Origin: Ptychodera flava
Taxonomy: Eukaryota > Hemichordata > Enteropneusta > Ptychoderidae
Direction: 5' to 3'
DNA length: 64,000 nt
Assembly: GCF_041260155.1 (NCBI RefSeq)
Contig: NC_091948.1
Span: 3,848,501-3,912,500 of the forward strand
The position numbers and the translations under genes are program-made. The notes under the pieces were generated by a model, which saw only the letters and a program-made list of their open reading frames with translations, searched no databases and was not told the DNA's origin. Numbering within the stretch: position 1 is the stretch's first letter; each line of letters opens with the position of its first letter. This document shows positions 1 to 10,400 of this stretch, in pieces.

Positions 1-165
1 AAATCATAGCAAGATATTTATTGAATTCAGAGTTATTCAATGAAATAACATCGTCTATGTATCTAAATGTAGGGTTGAAAGTTCGAGCTACAGAGACCTT
101 TTTCTGCTTGATAAAATTACCCAAATAACCCCTAAAATGTCCGCAGACCAGTACAAACGGGAGCC
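1..165 (-). mobile_element. Penelope-like reverse transcriptase fragment (partial)
   Basis: Reading the minus strand leftwards gives a reverse transcriptase palm segment. A stretch resembling YLGNFIKQKKVSVARTF is followed by FRYIDDVISLNNSEF. The YIDD tetrad holds the metal-binding aspartates, and the surrounding FRYIDDVxSLNN block is typical of a retroelement RT family common in marine invertebrates, which I assign to Penelope-like elements. The piece runs off the window edge, so only a small part of the enzyme is seen. Upstream similarity fades by about position 165. The hammerhead-like repeats at 806-1100 support a Penelope-like origin. It is a degraded relic. Confidence 0.6.
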
Positions 166-750
166 AATTTATTTTGCAAGGGAATTTCCAGTGTTTTTCT
201 CACATTGTGTTCTAATGTCTTTTGACGAAAAATTAGAAACTACGTCCCCAAAAATACCGAAGTTACAGAAACCATGGAGGTACGCACTAAAGCCAGTTAC
301 ACCATGGCTCCATGGTTACACTAAAACCAAGAGCCCATTGAGAGACTACATCTTCTAGCTACAAAATTACAATAATTATTGCGTCTTTAAGTCAATCAAA
401 CATTTCAAATTTAGTCTATTTCTTTCATCACAACGTAAACTCTACTGATGTTTTCAAATACTGTGTTTTCAGGCTGATATGTGGCATCGTCATTTTACAG
501 AAGTGAAATGTTCCTAGGTAGCATTTTGGAAAACCGGAGATAAAGGTTGTATCTTCGATCACTCTTTTTTGTTAACCTGATCAGTTTATCGCAAGGTAAT
601 GTCTATATTCAACAAGGAATGGTTGAGCGGATGAAAAACAAGATAATAGTAGCGATGTTGACCGGCCGGATCGTACAAAGCCAATGGCGTGAAATAAAAT
701 GAAGGGAGGGCTACCCAGAACAAACAACTTACAGACATGAAGAAAAGACT
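166..750. other. No gene seen; retroelement flank
   Basis: No convincing coding sequence. The stretch near 620-645 is the reverse complement of 1136-1160 (shared core CATCCGCTCAA), an inverted repeat that brackets the hammerhead-like block and probably belongs to the same retroelement debris. Confidence 0.4.
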
Positions 751-1160
751 CACTTTCTTTGTTACTAGTCCCATATTTACTGTAATTTAGTTGTTTTTTA
801 GATTTCTGATGAAGATTCCCTGTGTGGAATCGAAACATCAAAGTTTTAGAACAACATTGCTACTTTTAGACTGAGTGTTCACTCGTCTGTTTGTAAGTTT
901 AAAACTTTTTTCTTCTCATTTGTACAGATTGGTTTTTAGCTACATTTCCTTTTATAGACCAACAATTCAGTTTTTAAAATAGTTTTTATACGTTTTTACT
1001 CCAGTGCTGCTCACTTTCTTAGTTACTAGTCCCATATTTACTGTAATTTTGTTGTTTTTTAGATTCCTGATGAAGACTCCCTGTGTGGAATCGAAACGTC
1101 AAAGTTTTAGAAATAAACTCTATTTTCAAACAGAGTCTTGTTTTTTCATCCGCTCAATAC
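751..1160 (+). mobile_element. Two hammerhead-like repeats, 261 bp apart (retroelement terminal repeat)
   Basis: A block beginning CACTTTCTT and running to AAAGTTTTAG occurs at 751-850 and again at 1012-1111. Each copy holds the hammerhead-type core CTGATGA (806-812; 1067-1073), a six base-pair stem II with loop CTGTGT, then CGAAAC (831-836; 1092-1097) and an NUH triplet (ATC or GTC). Stem II is GATTCC/GGAATC in the first copy and has one mismatch in the second. One extra A sits between CTGATGA and stem II, so the fold is not canonical. Hammerhead motifs in tandem terminal repeats are known for Penelope-like elements, which fits the reverse transcriptase remnant at the left edge. Confidence 0.55.
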
Positions 1161-1594
1161 TACTCTCAAGACCAAGTTTCATTGCCACCTGGTACCTGTT
1201 ACTGTAGTTGGACTGACACCAGTTCTAAAAACAAACTCAAGGAATGGTCATCCAGACTGACTGTACAGGAGTAAAGAAATGTCTGCATAAATACTCTGCA
1301 AACATTTCCCAGTTAACAGATCTACCAGCAAAAGTCTCTTTTAATTTCTGGCTTTCGCAGATAGGTTCTTCCTTTATGGAATGTTCTTACAACTGAGAAA
1401 AATGCCATCTCAAAGGTACAGTGTGGTGTGTACCATGGTTCCAAGGTCCATGTAAATACCTAAAGACTGCCTACAAAGGATGTCTGAGAACTTTCCAGCC
1501 TCATGGTACATTTTACAGCACAGTGTTGCTCCCATCTAACAAACAAAACAAGCAATCTAGTGGCTGATAGAGCTCCACTGTGTCATGCAGTGAC
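1161..1594. other. No feature seen
   Basis: AT-rich sequence without a supported gene or repeat. Confidence 0.4.
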
Positions 1595-2240
1595 TAGGAA
1601 CATGTCTACCAAATATCAAAGCTATCAGACGAGTTTTTGAGAAACAAATTTTTTGACCAAAAATGGTGAAAATTGCCCTAAAAATACAAAATTTCAAATT
1701 TCACCATAATTTTAATATATTACATTAAGATCATACCTAGGAACATGTCTACCAAATATCAAAGCTATCAGAGTACTTTTTGAGAAATTTTTTAACCAAA
1801 AATGGCAAAAATTACCCATAAATATAAAATTGCAGTCTTCATCATAATTTCAATATATCACATAAAGATAATTCTTAGGACCATGTATACAAGGCTATCA
1901 GACCAGAGGTTTTGAGAAAAAAATTGACCAAAAATGGCAAAATCGCCTCCAGATTTTATCATACTTTAAACATCACATTTTGATCATCCCTTAGAACCTG
2001 TATACCAAATATCAAAGTTATCAGACAAGCAGTTTTGGTGAAAAAAAAGATTTTCCAAAATTGATACACAAATTTGCATATTTCTGCACAATTGTAACAA
2101 ATCTAAATAGGATCATCCCTAGGGACCTGTAAACCAAATATTGAAGCTGTAAGATTAGCCATTATGGAGATTTTTGCCAAAAAATAGCAAAATTAGGCTC
2201 AAAAATACAAATTGCATACAGAATATAGTATATTGCAGAT
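1595..2240. repeat. Degenerate tandem array, five units of about 116-144 bp
   Basis: Units start at about 1595, 1739, 1877, 1993 and 2121. Each opens with a form of AGGAACATGTCTACCAAATA, then ATCAAAGCTATCAGA, a TTTTGAGAAA stretch, GACCAAAAATGGCAAAA and a closing GATCATCCCT. Divergence rises across the array and spacing varies from 116 to 144 bp, so it is old. The CTGTACACCAAATA core also appears at about 32,052, so the unit may come from a dispersed element. Confidence 0.75.
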
Positions 2241-3863
2241 GAAAAAAACTCTTAGAAAACAACTTTCCTGTGCAATGTTTTTGAGTTTGAACTGCACGGA
2301 TTACTAGTATTCTCCCCTTTTCATCAAAATTTGACCAAAGATACAGAGTTTCTACATCTAAACTGGTGTGCCCTCTGACATAAATGATTTCAGATTCTTT
2401 TAGTCAATTGATAGAATTCATAAGAAATTTCAGTTGGCTTTATATCAACACATGTAACATATCAGAACTGAAGTAAACTATAGACAAAGTAATACTCCAG
2501 GAGGAATGGCCTGGTGCATGGTGTTCTTAAGTCTGCCTTTCAGATGACTCCAAAAAATAAGACTTTTAACAAAATATGCCTCTCATGTGAGTCAGATCAG
2601 AAAATAACTTTGATCAAGTAAAGATCTCAATGGTTAGCTCAATTTTTCTGTAAAAGACTTGGTTACCCAATTCATCTTTAAAATTTGTTAATTACAGTAC
2701 TACATGTACTTCAACAGGATGTCACATAAAGTGAATACAAATGTGTTACATTTTACAGAAACAATATGGGTTAAGTAGTTTTAGAAAACAGTACAGCAAA
2801 GTCATGTTGATAGAACTTTGCAAGGTACCAGTAGGTCTGGTGATGCTGTCTCCATGATGTAAGTGTACGCAAATCATATGATTTGCAGTCGATCTCTATC
2901 CACCAGTTTGCTCTTTCTTGCATGCCAGTGGATTGCCTGGTTGTATTAGTTCACTTATACAATGTGGCATGCCAGTGAAAGGGACAGCAAGGTGACTGGT
3001 AGCTTGTAGGAATATGCAGGTAGTAGGGAGAGCTCTCCCTAACTACCTCCATGGTAGGACCACGGAAATTTGAAAAACTGGTTTTCACAACAAGTGAAAA
3101 TGATACTGCTGTCATGGTGATCATGACAAATGTTACGAGTAAAAGGCCTAGCAACTTTATTTTTTGATAAAGTTTTTTCAGGTTTTGTTGCACTGTCAGC
3201 TATATTACACTTACATCAGTTCCTTGGTCTATTTTTCACAGTGTGTTACACACCCAGGTATTTCAAAATGCCGTAGGAGGTAGACAACGAAACTTTAGTT
3301 GCTATCTGCAACAAAATACTGAAAAATTCTTAAAAGGTAGTTTCCTGTACCTTGAAGTCCTGTGGCAATATATCAATAACTCGGTAATTACGTAGAGTAT
3401 GGCATGCTGTATATCCCCTCTTGAAAAAGATTGTGATAAAAAAGATGACAAAATAAATATGAAAAGTATGAATGACTTAAAATAAATTTAATTATGTGTA
3501 TTACATGATGGAATCTAAAGACAGAGAATTTTGAATGATGTCCTTCCAAAGTGCAGTACGAATGTCTGTTTTCCAAGTTTCTCAAAATATTTACTATTTC
3601 ATTTGCAACGCTCCTGCAAATATCCGTCGGGTTTCTATCATCTTCTTCGTGTGACTGTGAACAGATGCTCAACCTTGTCCCGAAGGCAGCTTCGAAGTTT
3701 AGTATGCCCTTGTTATTATTCAGGCACCACTTCAGTAGTGTTATTTGTAGATGCTACCGCTTCTCCTTTAACAGGTGCTGTTGTACAGACAGTCAGTCCT
3801 GGCAGTTTGTAGTCGAACTCGTCCGTTACAACCAATATTATAATTCGCAAGGGACGAAATCGT
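2241..3863. other. Intergenic; 3' flank of TRMT112
   Basis: No supported gene. On the minus strand 2951-3193 is an open stretch with a hydrophobic run (KLLGLLLVTFVMITMTAVSF), an acceptor-like CTGACAG just upstream and a donor-like GAG/GTAGTT downstream. It could be a membrane-anchor exon but has no partner exon. An ATTAAA on the minus strand at 3487-3492 is a possible poly(A) signal for TRMT112. Confidence 0.3.
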
Positions 3864-4235
3864 TTACACCTCATCTTCATTCAACTTCATGTTCGGTATT
3901 CCATTCGATATTGGAAATTTTCGTCCACTCTCCGGGCACACTAAATTGCCTTCGATCACCTCTACTTCCAATATGACACGATGAGCTTCTTTAAGAAAAT
4001 CCTCGTTGCTATCATGGTCCTCGACAGGTTCGGCAGGCAAATCACCGAGATGACCGATACTTTGAGCAGCTTTGTAGAGGACTTCCCACTCGATCTTCGC
4101 TATCATTCTCGAAATGAACTCGGGGTTGAAATCGACTTCCTGGACACGAACTTCTTTTGCCTCGATAGCGAGCGGGTAACCGTTCGTAACGCCCTTCACT
4201 TGGGAAATCAGCATGTTGTGAGTTAACAACTTCAT
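3864..4235 (-). CDS. TRMT112: TRMT112, methyltransferase activator subunit
   Basis: This 123-residue protein is the small obligate partner that stabilises and activates several SAM-dependent methyltransferases acting on tRNA, rRNA and the translation factor eRF1 (known partners include TRMT11, ALKBH8, BUD23, METTL5 and N6AMT1). The start MKLLTHNMLISQVKGV matches the family N-terminus, and the upstream in-frame codons are taken as 5' UTR. The ATG has A at -3 (CAAAATGAAG). The central FNPEFISRMIAKIEWEVL helix and the C-terminal block VIEGNLVCPESGRKFPISNG, then IPNM, are diagnostic. Length agrees with the human protein (125). The frame is intact in one exon. An unspliced coding region could be a native single-exon form or a retrocopy, but its position head to head with ABHD17 favours a functional gene. 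Confidence 0.95.
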   Translation of the reverse strand: MKLLTHNMLISQVKGVTNGYPLAIEAKEVRVQEVDFNPEFISRMIAKIEWEVLYKAAQSIGHLGDLPAEPVEDHDSNEDFLKEAHRVILEVEVIEGNLVCPESGRKFPISNGIPNMKLNEDEV

Positions 4236-4838
4236 TTTGCGAACTAATGTCAGGATCATGCAAAGCACGAAACCCAGTACAGTTTCTGAGCGCGTGTGAC
4301 AGGGTGGTTTACTTGCAGCGTGCAGCAGTGAAGAAGCCCATGTGTGAACTGGAGAAAATATTTTCCGAACAATCATAATACCCTGTTCCTGTTCATGTGC
4401 TTCAACAAGACACTACCTGATTGGCTTAAATTCATTAAATGGAAGTTCTTATTCGATTGACATTATCCCGTTTTCAGCGCATTCTAGCTCATCAACACAT
4501 TTTTTCACCGTAAGCATTCTTATTTCAAAGCTTAGAGCGTATTACATGGCGATAAACATCCATACTTTTCTATATCCATCTATATCAGCAAGATTCTCTA
4601 TCCAATCAAATGAACCCTTTTATCCTTTTCATCCACCCACGAGCCCACTATATCTAATGACGTCACTGTATTTTCAAATGATCGCTGTTTCTGTGACACC
4701 GTGACAGAAATCGTATAAGGTTATCGGTATTTCGTGGATTTGCGTGTCGCCGCATGGTTTTAGTTTCGATCGTGAGTAAACTCCGATAGCCTAATAATCG
4801 CCGAACGTTTTCATTAGCTATACAGGACATATTTCCAA
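4236..4838. promoter_or_regulatory. Shared divergent promoter of TRMT112 and ABHD17
   Basis: 603 bp separate the two start codons. The region contains a perfect CRE palindrome TGACGTCA (4658-4665), an inverted CCAAT box (ATTGG near 4411) and a forward CCAAT near 4602. An acceptor-like TATACAG just before the ABHD17 ATG allows a spliced 5' UTR. Shared bidirectional use is inferred from spacing and motifs only. Confidence 0.5.
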
Positions 4839-5485
4839 ATGAATGGTCTATCGTTTGGCGAGTTATGCTGTCTTTTTTGTTGTCCGCCATGTCCTTCACG
4901 GATAGCGGCCAAGCTAGCTTTTCTACCACCGGAACCAACATATTCTATCATGACCGAGGACTCTGGAAATAGGAACAGTTTACATCTAACAGAGAGAGCC
5001 GAATGGCAATATTCACAACGAGAACTAGACGCTATTGAGGTTATACAAACGCGGACAAAACGGGGTAATAGAATAGCCTGTGTTTTCGTTCGATGTTCCT
5101 CTAACCCACGGTTCACCCTTCTGTTCAGTCACGGAAATGCCGTTGACATCGGCCAAATGAGTAGTTTTTATATAGGCCTAGGATCTCGAATCAATTGTAA
5201 CATCTTCAGCTACGATTACTCAGGGTACGGCGTTAGTACAGGGAAGCCATCCGAAAGAAACCTGTACGCCGATATCGATGCAGCCTGGCAGGCCCTCCGC
5301 ACTAGGTACGGGATCAGCCCAGAAAATATCATTCTTTACGGGCAGAGTATAGGCACTGTACCAACAGTCGACCTAGCATCAAGATTTGAGTGTGCTGCCG
5401 TGGTTCTACATTCTCCACTTATGTCTGGTATGAGAGTGGCCTTCCCTGACACCAAACGGACATGGTGTTTCGACGCTTTTCCAAG
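4839..5485 (+). CDS. ABHD17: ABHD17 depalmitoylase, coding exon 1
   Basis: This exon carries residues 1-215 of a 289-residue alpha/beta hydrolase that removes palmitate from membrane proteins such as Ras and synaptic scaffolds. The N-terminal cysteine cluster [13 protein letters not shown] (Cys 10, 11, 14, 15, 18) is the family's own palmitoylation and membrane-targeting signal. The oxyanion segment [18 protein letters not shown] and the nucleophile elbow GQSIG (Ser170) are intact. Residue numbering matches human ABHD17B (288 residues). Vertebrates have three paralogues (A-C) and I cannot assign this copy to one, so it is probably pro-orthologous. The exon ends at a good donor, CCAAG/GTAAGG, in phase 2. 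The gene is divergent from TRMT112. Confidence 0.96.
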
Positions 5486-5621
5486 GTAAGGAACCTCTGA
5501 TGTTGTATTAAACTAGGGACAGACAACATTTTTCAAATAATTGACATAAGTATAGTGGAATCTGACTCCAACCTTCATTACAGACGAAGTCACATTTACT
5601 CAAACGATTAAGGTGTCTTCA

Positions 5622-5657
5622 CCCATGGATGTAAAAAATCTACTTTTCACATCCATG
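5622..5657. repeat. Short hairpin repeat CCATGGATGTA...TACATCCATGG type
   Basis: CCATGGATGTAAAA pairs imperfectly with TTTTCACATCCATG across a short loop. Related hairpins or half-hairpins occur at 42,470-42,507 and 47,592-47,628, so this is a small dispersed family rather than a single chance palindrome. Confidence 0.5.
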
Positions 5658-7212
5658 CTTCACCTTAGTGGCTCTTAATTGCAATATTAAAAATGGGTTT
5701 TAAATGTCAAATTTGTAGTAACAAACGTTATCTACCAGCATAAAACAAAATAATGCAGTTAGAGATATTGTTCTGCCCATATTGTTTCTAGGTAGTTCCA
5801 GAGTACAGGAACAGAGATAATGATCATTCATAGATTTGTAGAGAACCGACAGTTACTATCTTGTGAAAAGAATGTAAGAACACATGATACATTATTTATA
5901 TATGAGTTGATATTTGGGTCAGGATGTTTATAGGTCTCAATTTGTCAAGGGAATTAGAGTCTCAGTAGAAGCCATTAGAAATCCTGTAAATGTTTGACAG
6001 GATGATTCATTCACCTGGATAACAATATGGTACATTTTTCCACCGAAAGCACACACCCACATCAGGGAAGTTGCAAATACAAGTGCATACATGTAGGGTT
6101 TTCAAAACTTGAATTTATGTAGGACAGCTTTCAAATTAAATTTTTAATGTACACCAAGTGCATCCCTATTATGAAAAATGAAATGTTATTTGAGGGAAGG
6201 AAGGTGAAAAGCACTGTAATAAAATATTCAATGTGTGGACACTAATAATTCATATTGTTTATCACTCCTGCATACCAGTATGATACTTAAGTAATTGAAT
6301 CGATGAAGAGGCGGATACACATCTGGGATCATAATAAAGATATTGAATATGATTTTGTGATTTTTTTTCATAACATTGCATAATAGATCCAGGAAATACA
6401 CAGACAGGTTGTGGCTGATTAAGAAACTTCCTTTTTACTGAGTGTCAATTTCTAAGAGTTGTATAACAGTTGTAATTGTGATCTGCCTGATGTCTATTTG
6501 GAGCAATCTGGTGAAGCAATGTTTCTCCGTTTTGTGTCATTAAATACTCTCTTTAAAATGCTCAATTGACCTCATCAATCAGTGAAAGCCACAATTGTGC
6601 TTGCCTTCAATCACATGGAAGTCACATGACTGGACTGGTTATGTCATTCTCCGTAGATTTCTATTGCCCTACTTTTCATAACAGAAGGTCACTATGACAG
6701 GCAATGCTGTGATGCCTTAGAAGGTCACTGAGTCACAGTGTCATCATGAGGTGATTGCTCGACAGAAAGTTCAAATTGCAAGATTCACCTTGAAATAAAA
6801 GGGACTATGCAATTCATGATTCTCCTTCCTACTCGTTTTGTTTAACTTTACAAGTCACTGATTAACAACCAACATGCAGATGGCTGCCTTACTTTAATTG
6901 CCCTAATTAAAAAATCAATTCAGTGTAATTGGGATGAATATCGCTGTGGAGGTCAATGCATTGTTGCCTGTGATAATGAAACCTGACAGATCTTAGTTTA
7001 TGTAAATGCCAGCTACCAACAAAAGTAAATGTTAAAGGCAAATGGTATGAAAAATTCATATCATTTTTTGGTTAGTATTGTGAATTCAATTGTTTCAGTG
7101 GATGAAGCCATTTACATTAATCTTAACATTAATATGACAACAATAAAATGCTGCTTCAAATTTATTGCTGTTCATTCTATACATCATTGGCTTGAGAATT
7201 CATGAGATGTAA

Positions 7213-7490
7213 AATGGAGGCACCGTGGCCCAGTGGTTTAGGTAACGGATTCACTGTCACAGAGGATGGTGAGTTCGAGACCCGGTTCAAGACCCGGTAG
7301 GTCCAGAGTAACGGACTCACTGTCGGAGGATGGTGAGTTCGAGATTCCAGCACAGTGTTGTGCCCTTGAGCAAGGCACTTCACTCCTCAGTGCTCCATTG
7401 GGGGAGTTAGTGGGTTATTTACCTCATCCTGTAATTGGGCTAACGCCTGTTGGATGGACTGAATAAAAAAAATAAACAAACAAAAAAAAA
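7213..7490 (+). mobile_element. tRNA-derived SINE with duplicated box B segment
   Basis: The head has RNA polymerase III promoter elements: box A TGGCCCAGTGG (7226-7236) and box B-like GAGTTCGAGACC (7271) with an overlapping GGTTCAAGACC (7284-7294). The GGTGAGTTCGAGA segment recurs about 60 bp downstream, so part of the tRNA region is duplicated. The body has the widespread SINE segment CCCTTGAGCAAGGCACTTCA, and the element ends in an A-rich tail (7461-7490). GAGATG lies next to both ends as a possible short target duplication. Confidence 0.8.
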
Positions 7491-10400
7491 CAGAGATGGT
7501 GTAGCCTTGAATCAATGAATTCATAGAATGGAAAGAGAGAACCATGAGCTGGCTGAGAATTTAAGCAAATATTGGTCCATGTGTATAGTCAAATGTAAGC
7601 CACACCTTTTCTAGGTGCTTCATGTTTTCCAAGGCCAGGGCTATAAAACAGTGAAATAAAACAAAAAATTAATGCCGCATGCACAGGTGACTAGTGATCT
7701 CTGAGTCAATAATAGCCAATGAAAATTTTCCTAACTGCAATTATGACAGAATAATTATCTGTTTTATAATACCATCAAGCATTTATTTATGGTTGAGACC
7801 ATGAACAAAAGTACCTGAAGTGAGTTTTGTGACCAGAACACTGCTACATGTAGTAAAACCTTTGTGCTTTTACAGGAGAAATATGTCTGTATCTTTTATC
7901 TATGCATGTATTCATGTAAAGAATTTTAGTCTGGTGAATTCTGTCTGTTTCACAACATAGAGAGAAAATTGTGTCAGTGCGTAGTAATACGTTCAGACAA
8001 TCCATAGTTTTCATTTCTTGATTACTCTACTCTTTTGAGTGATGTATTTCTGAGTACACAATACTGTATTGACAGCAAACAAAAAGAACGTTATAATTAT
8101 GCAGTATGCTATCTTTGTGTCCCGTCAATAAATTCAGTATTGAGAATGCTTCAATGTGATGAGTGATTGTGATGAAATCGTGAATATTTATGGATGGTTT
8201 ACGTTCTGAGCAATATATGTCATCTTTAGACATTATCATACATATTGGTACTTTGTGTGCTATGATATAATTGGAATTTCAGTAATTCAAGAGGAGCTCA
8301 AGAAATAAGCAATTAATTTTTCTTTCATGAGTCACCAAGAAAAGAAAACAAAATTGCAGAAAGTCAGACACAAGACAAATAGCATAAGCAATAAAATAAT
8401 GCTATCCCAATTCCTATGTCCTCTGTGATTGCTGAGTTTTTTTGTTTTTGTTTTTTTTTGTTGGTTTTTTTTTGTTAAAACATACCTGTAAGTACATGTA
8501 TGACAGACATATGCTTTTACTTTTGAAAATACTTATTATATTCCGTGGTGGTCCAACACTTTTTTGTTTGTGAAAATGTACACGTCAGTGTAACAAACAT
8601 ATATGTACACCGGTTATACAATACCTTTACTGTTGAAAATACTGCTTTATAATCAGTGGTGTTCCCATTTGAATATAAAATGAAAAAGAAAATTGGTTTA
8701 CCCGGCAAGAAATGAAAGTGATGAAAGTTATCAAATATTGATGTATTGTGTGAGAAAAAACTGAAAAAGACAACAGAGGAATAATGCATACATGTATGTA
8801 GCAGTGTTTTTAAGGCCAACAGAGAAGAGTAATAAGGTAACAGCAACAAGAAACACCAGATGGCTTAAATATTTAGATTCTGTAGATACTGATAAAAAAA
8901 TTGAACATGAATATGTATACACACATCCAACATGCCTAAACCTGCGAGAAGTTGGTTATGTGCCAACAGTATTTTCAGGTAGTTGTTGTCAGAGGCCACT
9001 TAAACCAAGAATTCCACTTCCTATCATGAAAGCAGCTACACTAATGAAGACCAGGTAAATTTAATAAGGTAACATATAAGCACCAGGTTTTTGGAGTGGT
9101 TGTAATATTAAGGGAGACTTGAAGTTTTCCAATCAATGAAACTTCATGAAAACCAGATGCCTGTGTTATTCAATTATTCTCTGCCATATGCCAACTCATT
9201 GTACTCACACTGGCTGATTTTAAAATTTGTAAAAGATAATTGCTGACATGACAAGCCTGTGTTCACATCCAATTGGCATCCTGTACACTTTGCATTAGGC
9301 ACATGCGTGAATTTTGGTACAGTATTTTGAGGGGGAACTGAAAGGTATTGTCTTTATGATGTTATGAAATCTTTGTTTTCTCATGAGCGTCTGTCAGAAC
9401 GAACAATGAAATGCCTTATGTGTACCTGTATATCATGCACAGTGGTGCAACAGCTGTTACCTTTGACACATGGACAGACATGTTTGTACTACCAGTACCT
9501 GGTGTACAGACTTGATCACACAAAAACATTTTTCATTGTACATTATGTACCGTGCCATACACTGCAAGACAAGTTTATTTTCCACACCACAGTTTCTAGT
9601 TTCATAATTTGCCATAATATTGATAATGACAGCAGATTTATCACCTGTTCAGTTACTTTTCTTTGCTATCCATCCTTACAGTGTTATTAGCAAACAAGCA
9701 TACAGTAGATAACATACGTGTACTGTAGACCACTGTACATGTATGTATGTCCCATCATGTTTGGTACAAAAGTCACTGATATATTCTGGCATTAGATTAA
9801 AAGAGTCATTTTTAATATGCAAATCTGTAAAGTCCACCATCTGTATTCTCCATTTTTGTATGGATTTTAGTTGTTGATGTTATATCCTGCTGCAATCAAG
9901 TATGTGAAGGATAAGCTGAAAAAAAATGAACAGATTCAAGAGATTCAAAAAGGTGAAAAATTTCAAGAGATTCAAAGATATCTTTCTTCTTTTGAAATGT
10001 ATTACGGTAGTTTTAAGAATTCCTTACACACACTGTTTGTAAGAGGATGCCCTAACGATGTACATGGAGGCCAATGTAGCAACTGTATGTCAATTACAAC
10101 ACAATGATGTGACAATTTGAATATTTGTGACAGAGTAGAATTCTGTGAACCCCAGTCTTCCTAACAAACTCATAAATTACATATGAAAAATTATTACAAG
10201 ACTCTCCATAGTATAAGTATGGATAAAAGCAATGCAATGTAAATGTCAATGAATATTTGAATGGGTAGGAATATCAATAGCAGAATATTAGATTGGAAAA
10301 TAAATACTGAAATACTCTGCTTTGATACTCGACACTAGGACTGATCAGTGTGTACACCAGTATAGGCATTCCATGAATACTTTCTGAAATACATTGAAAA

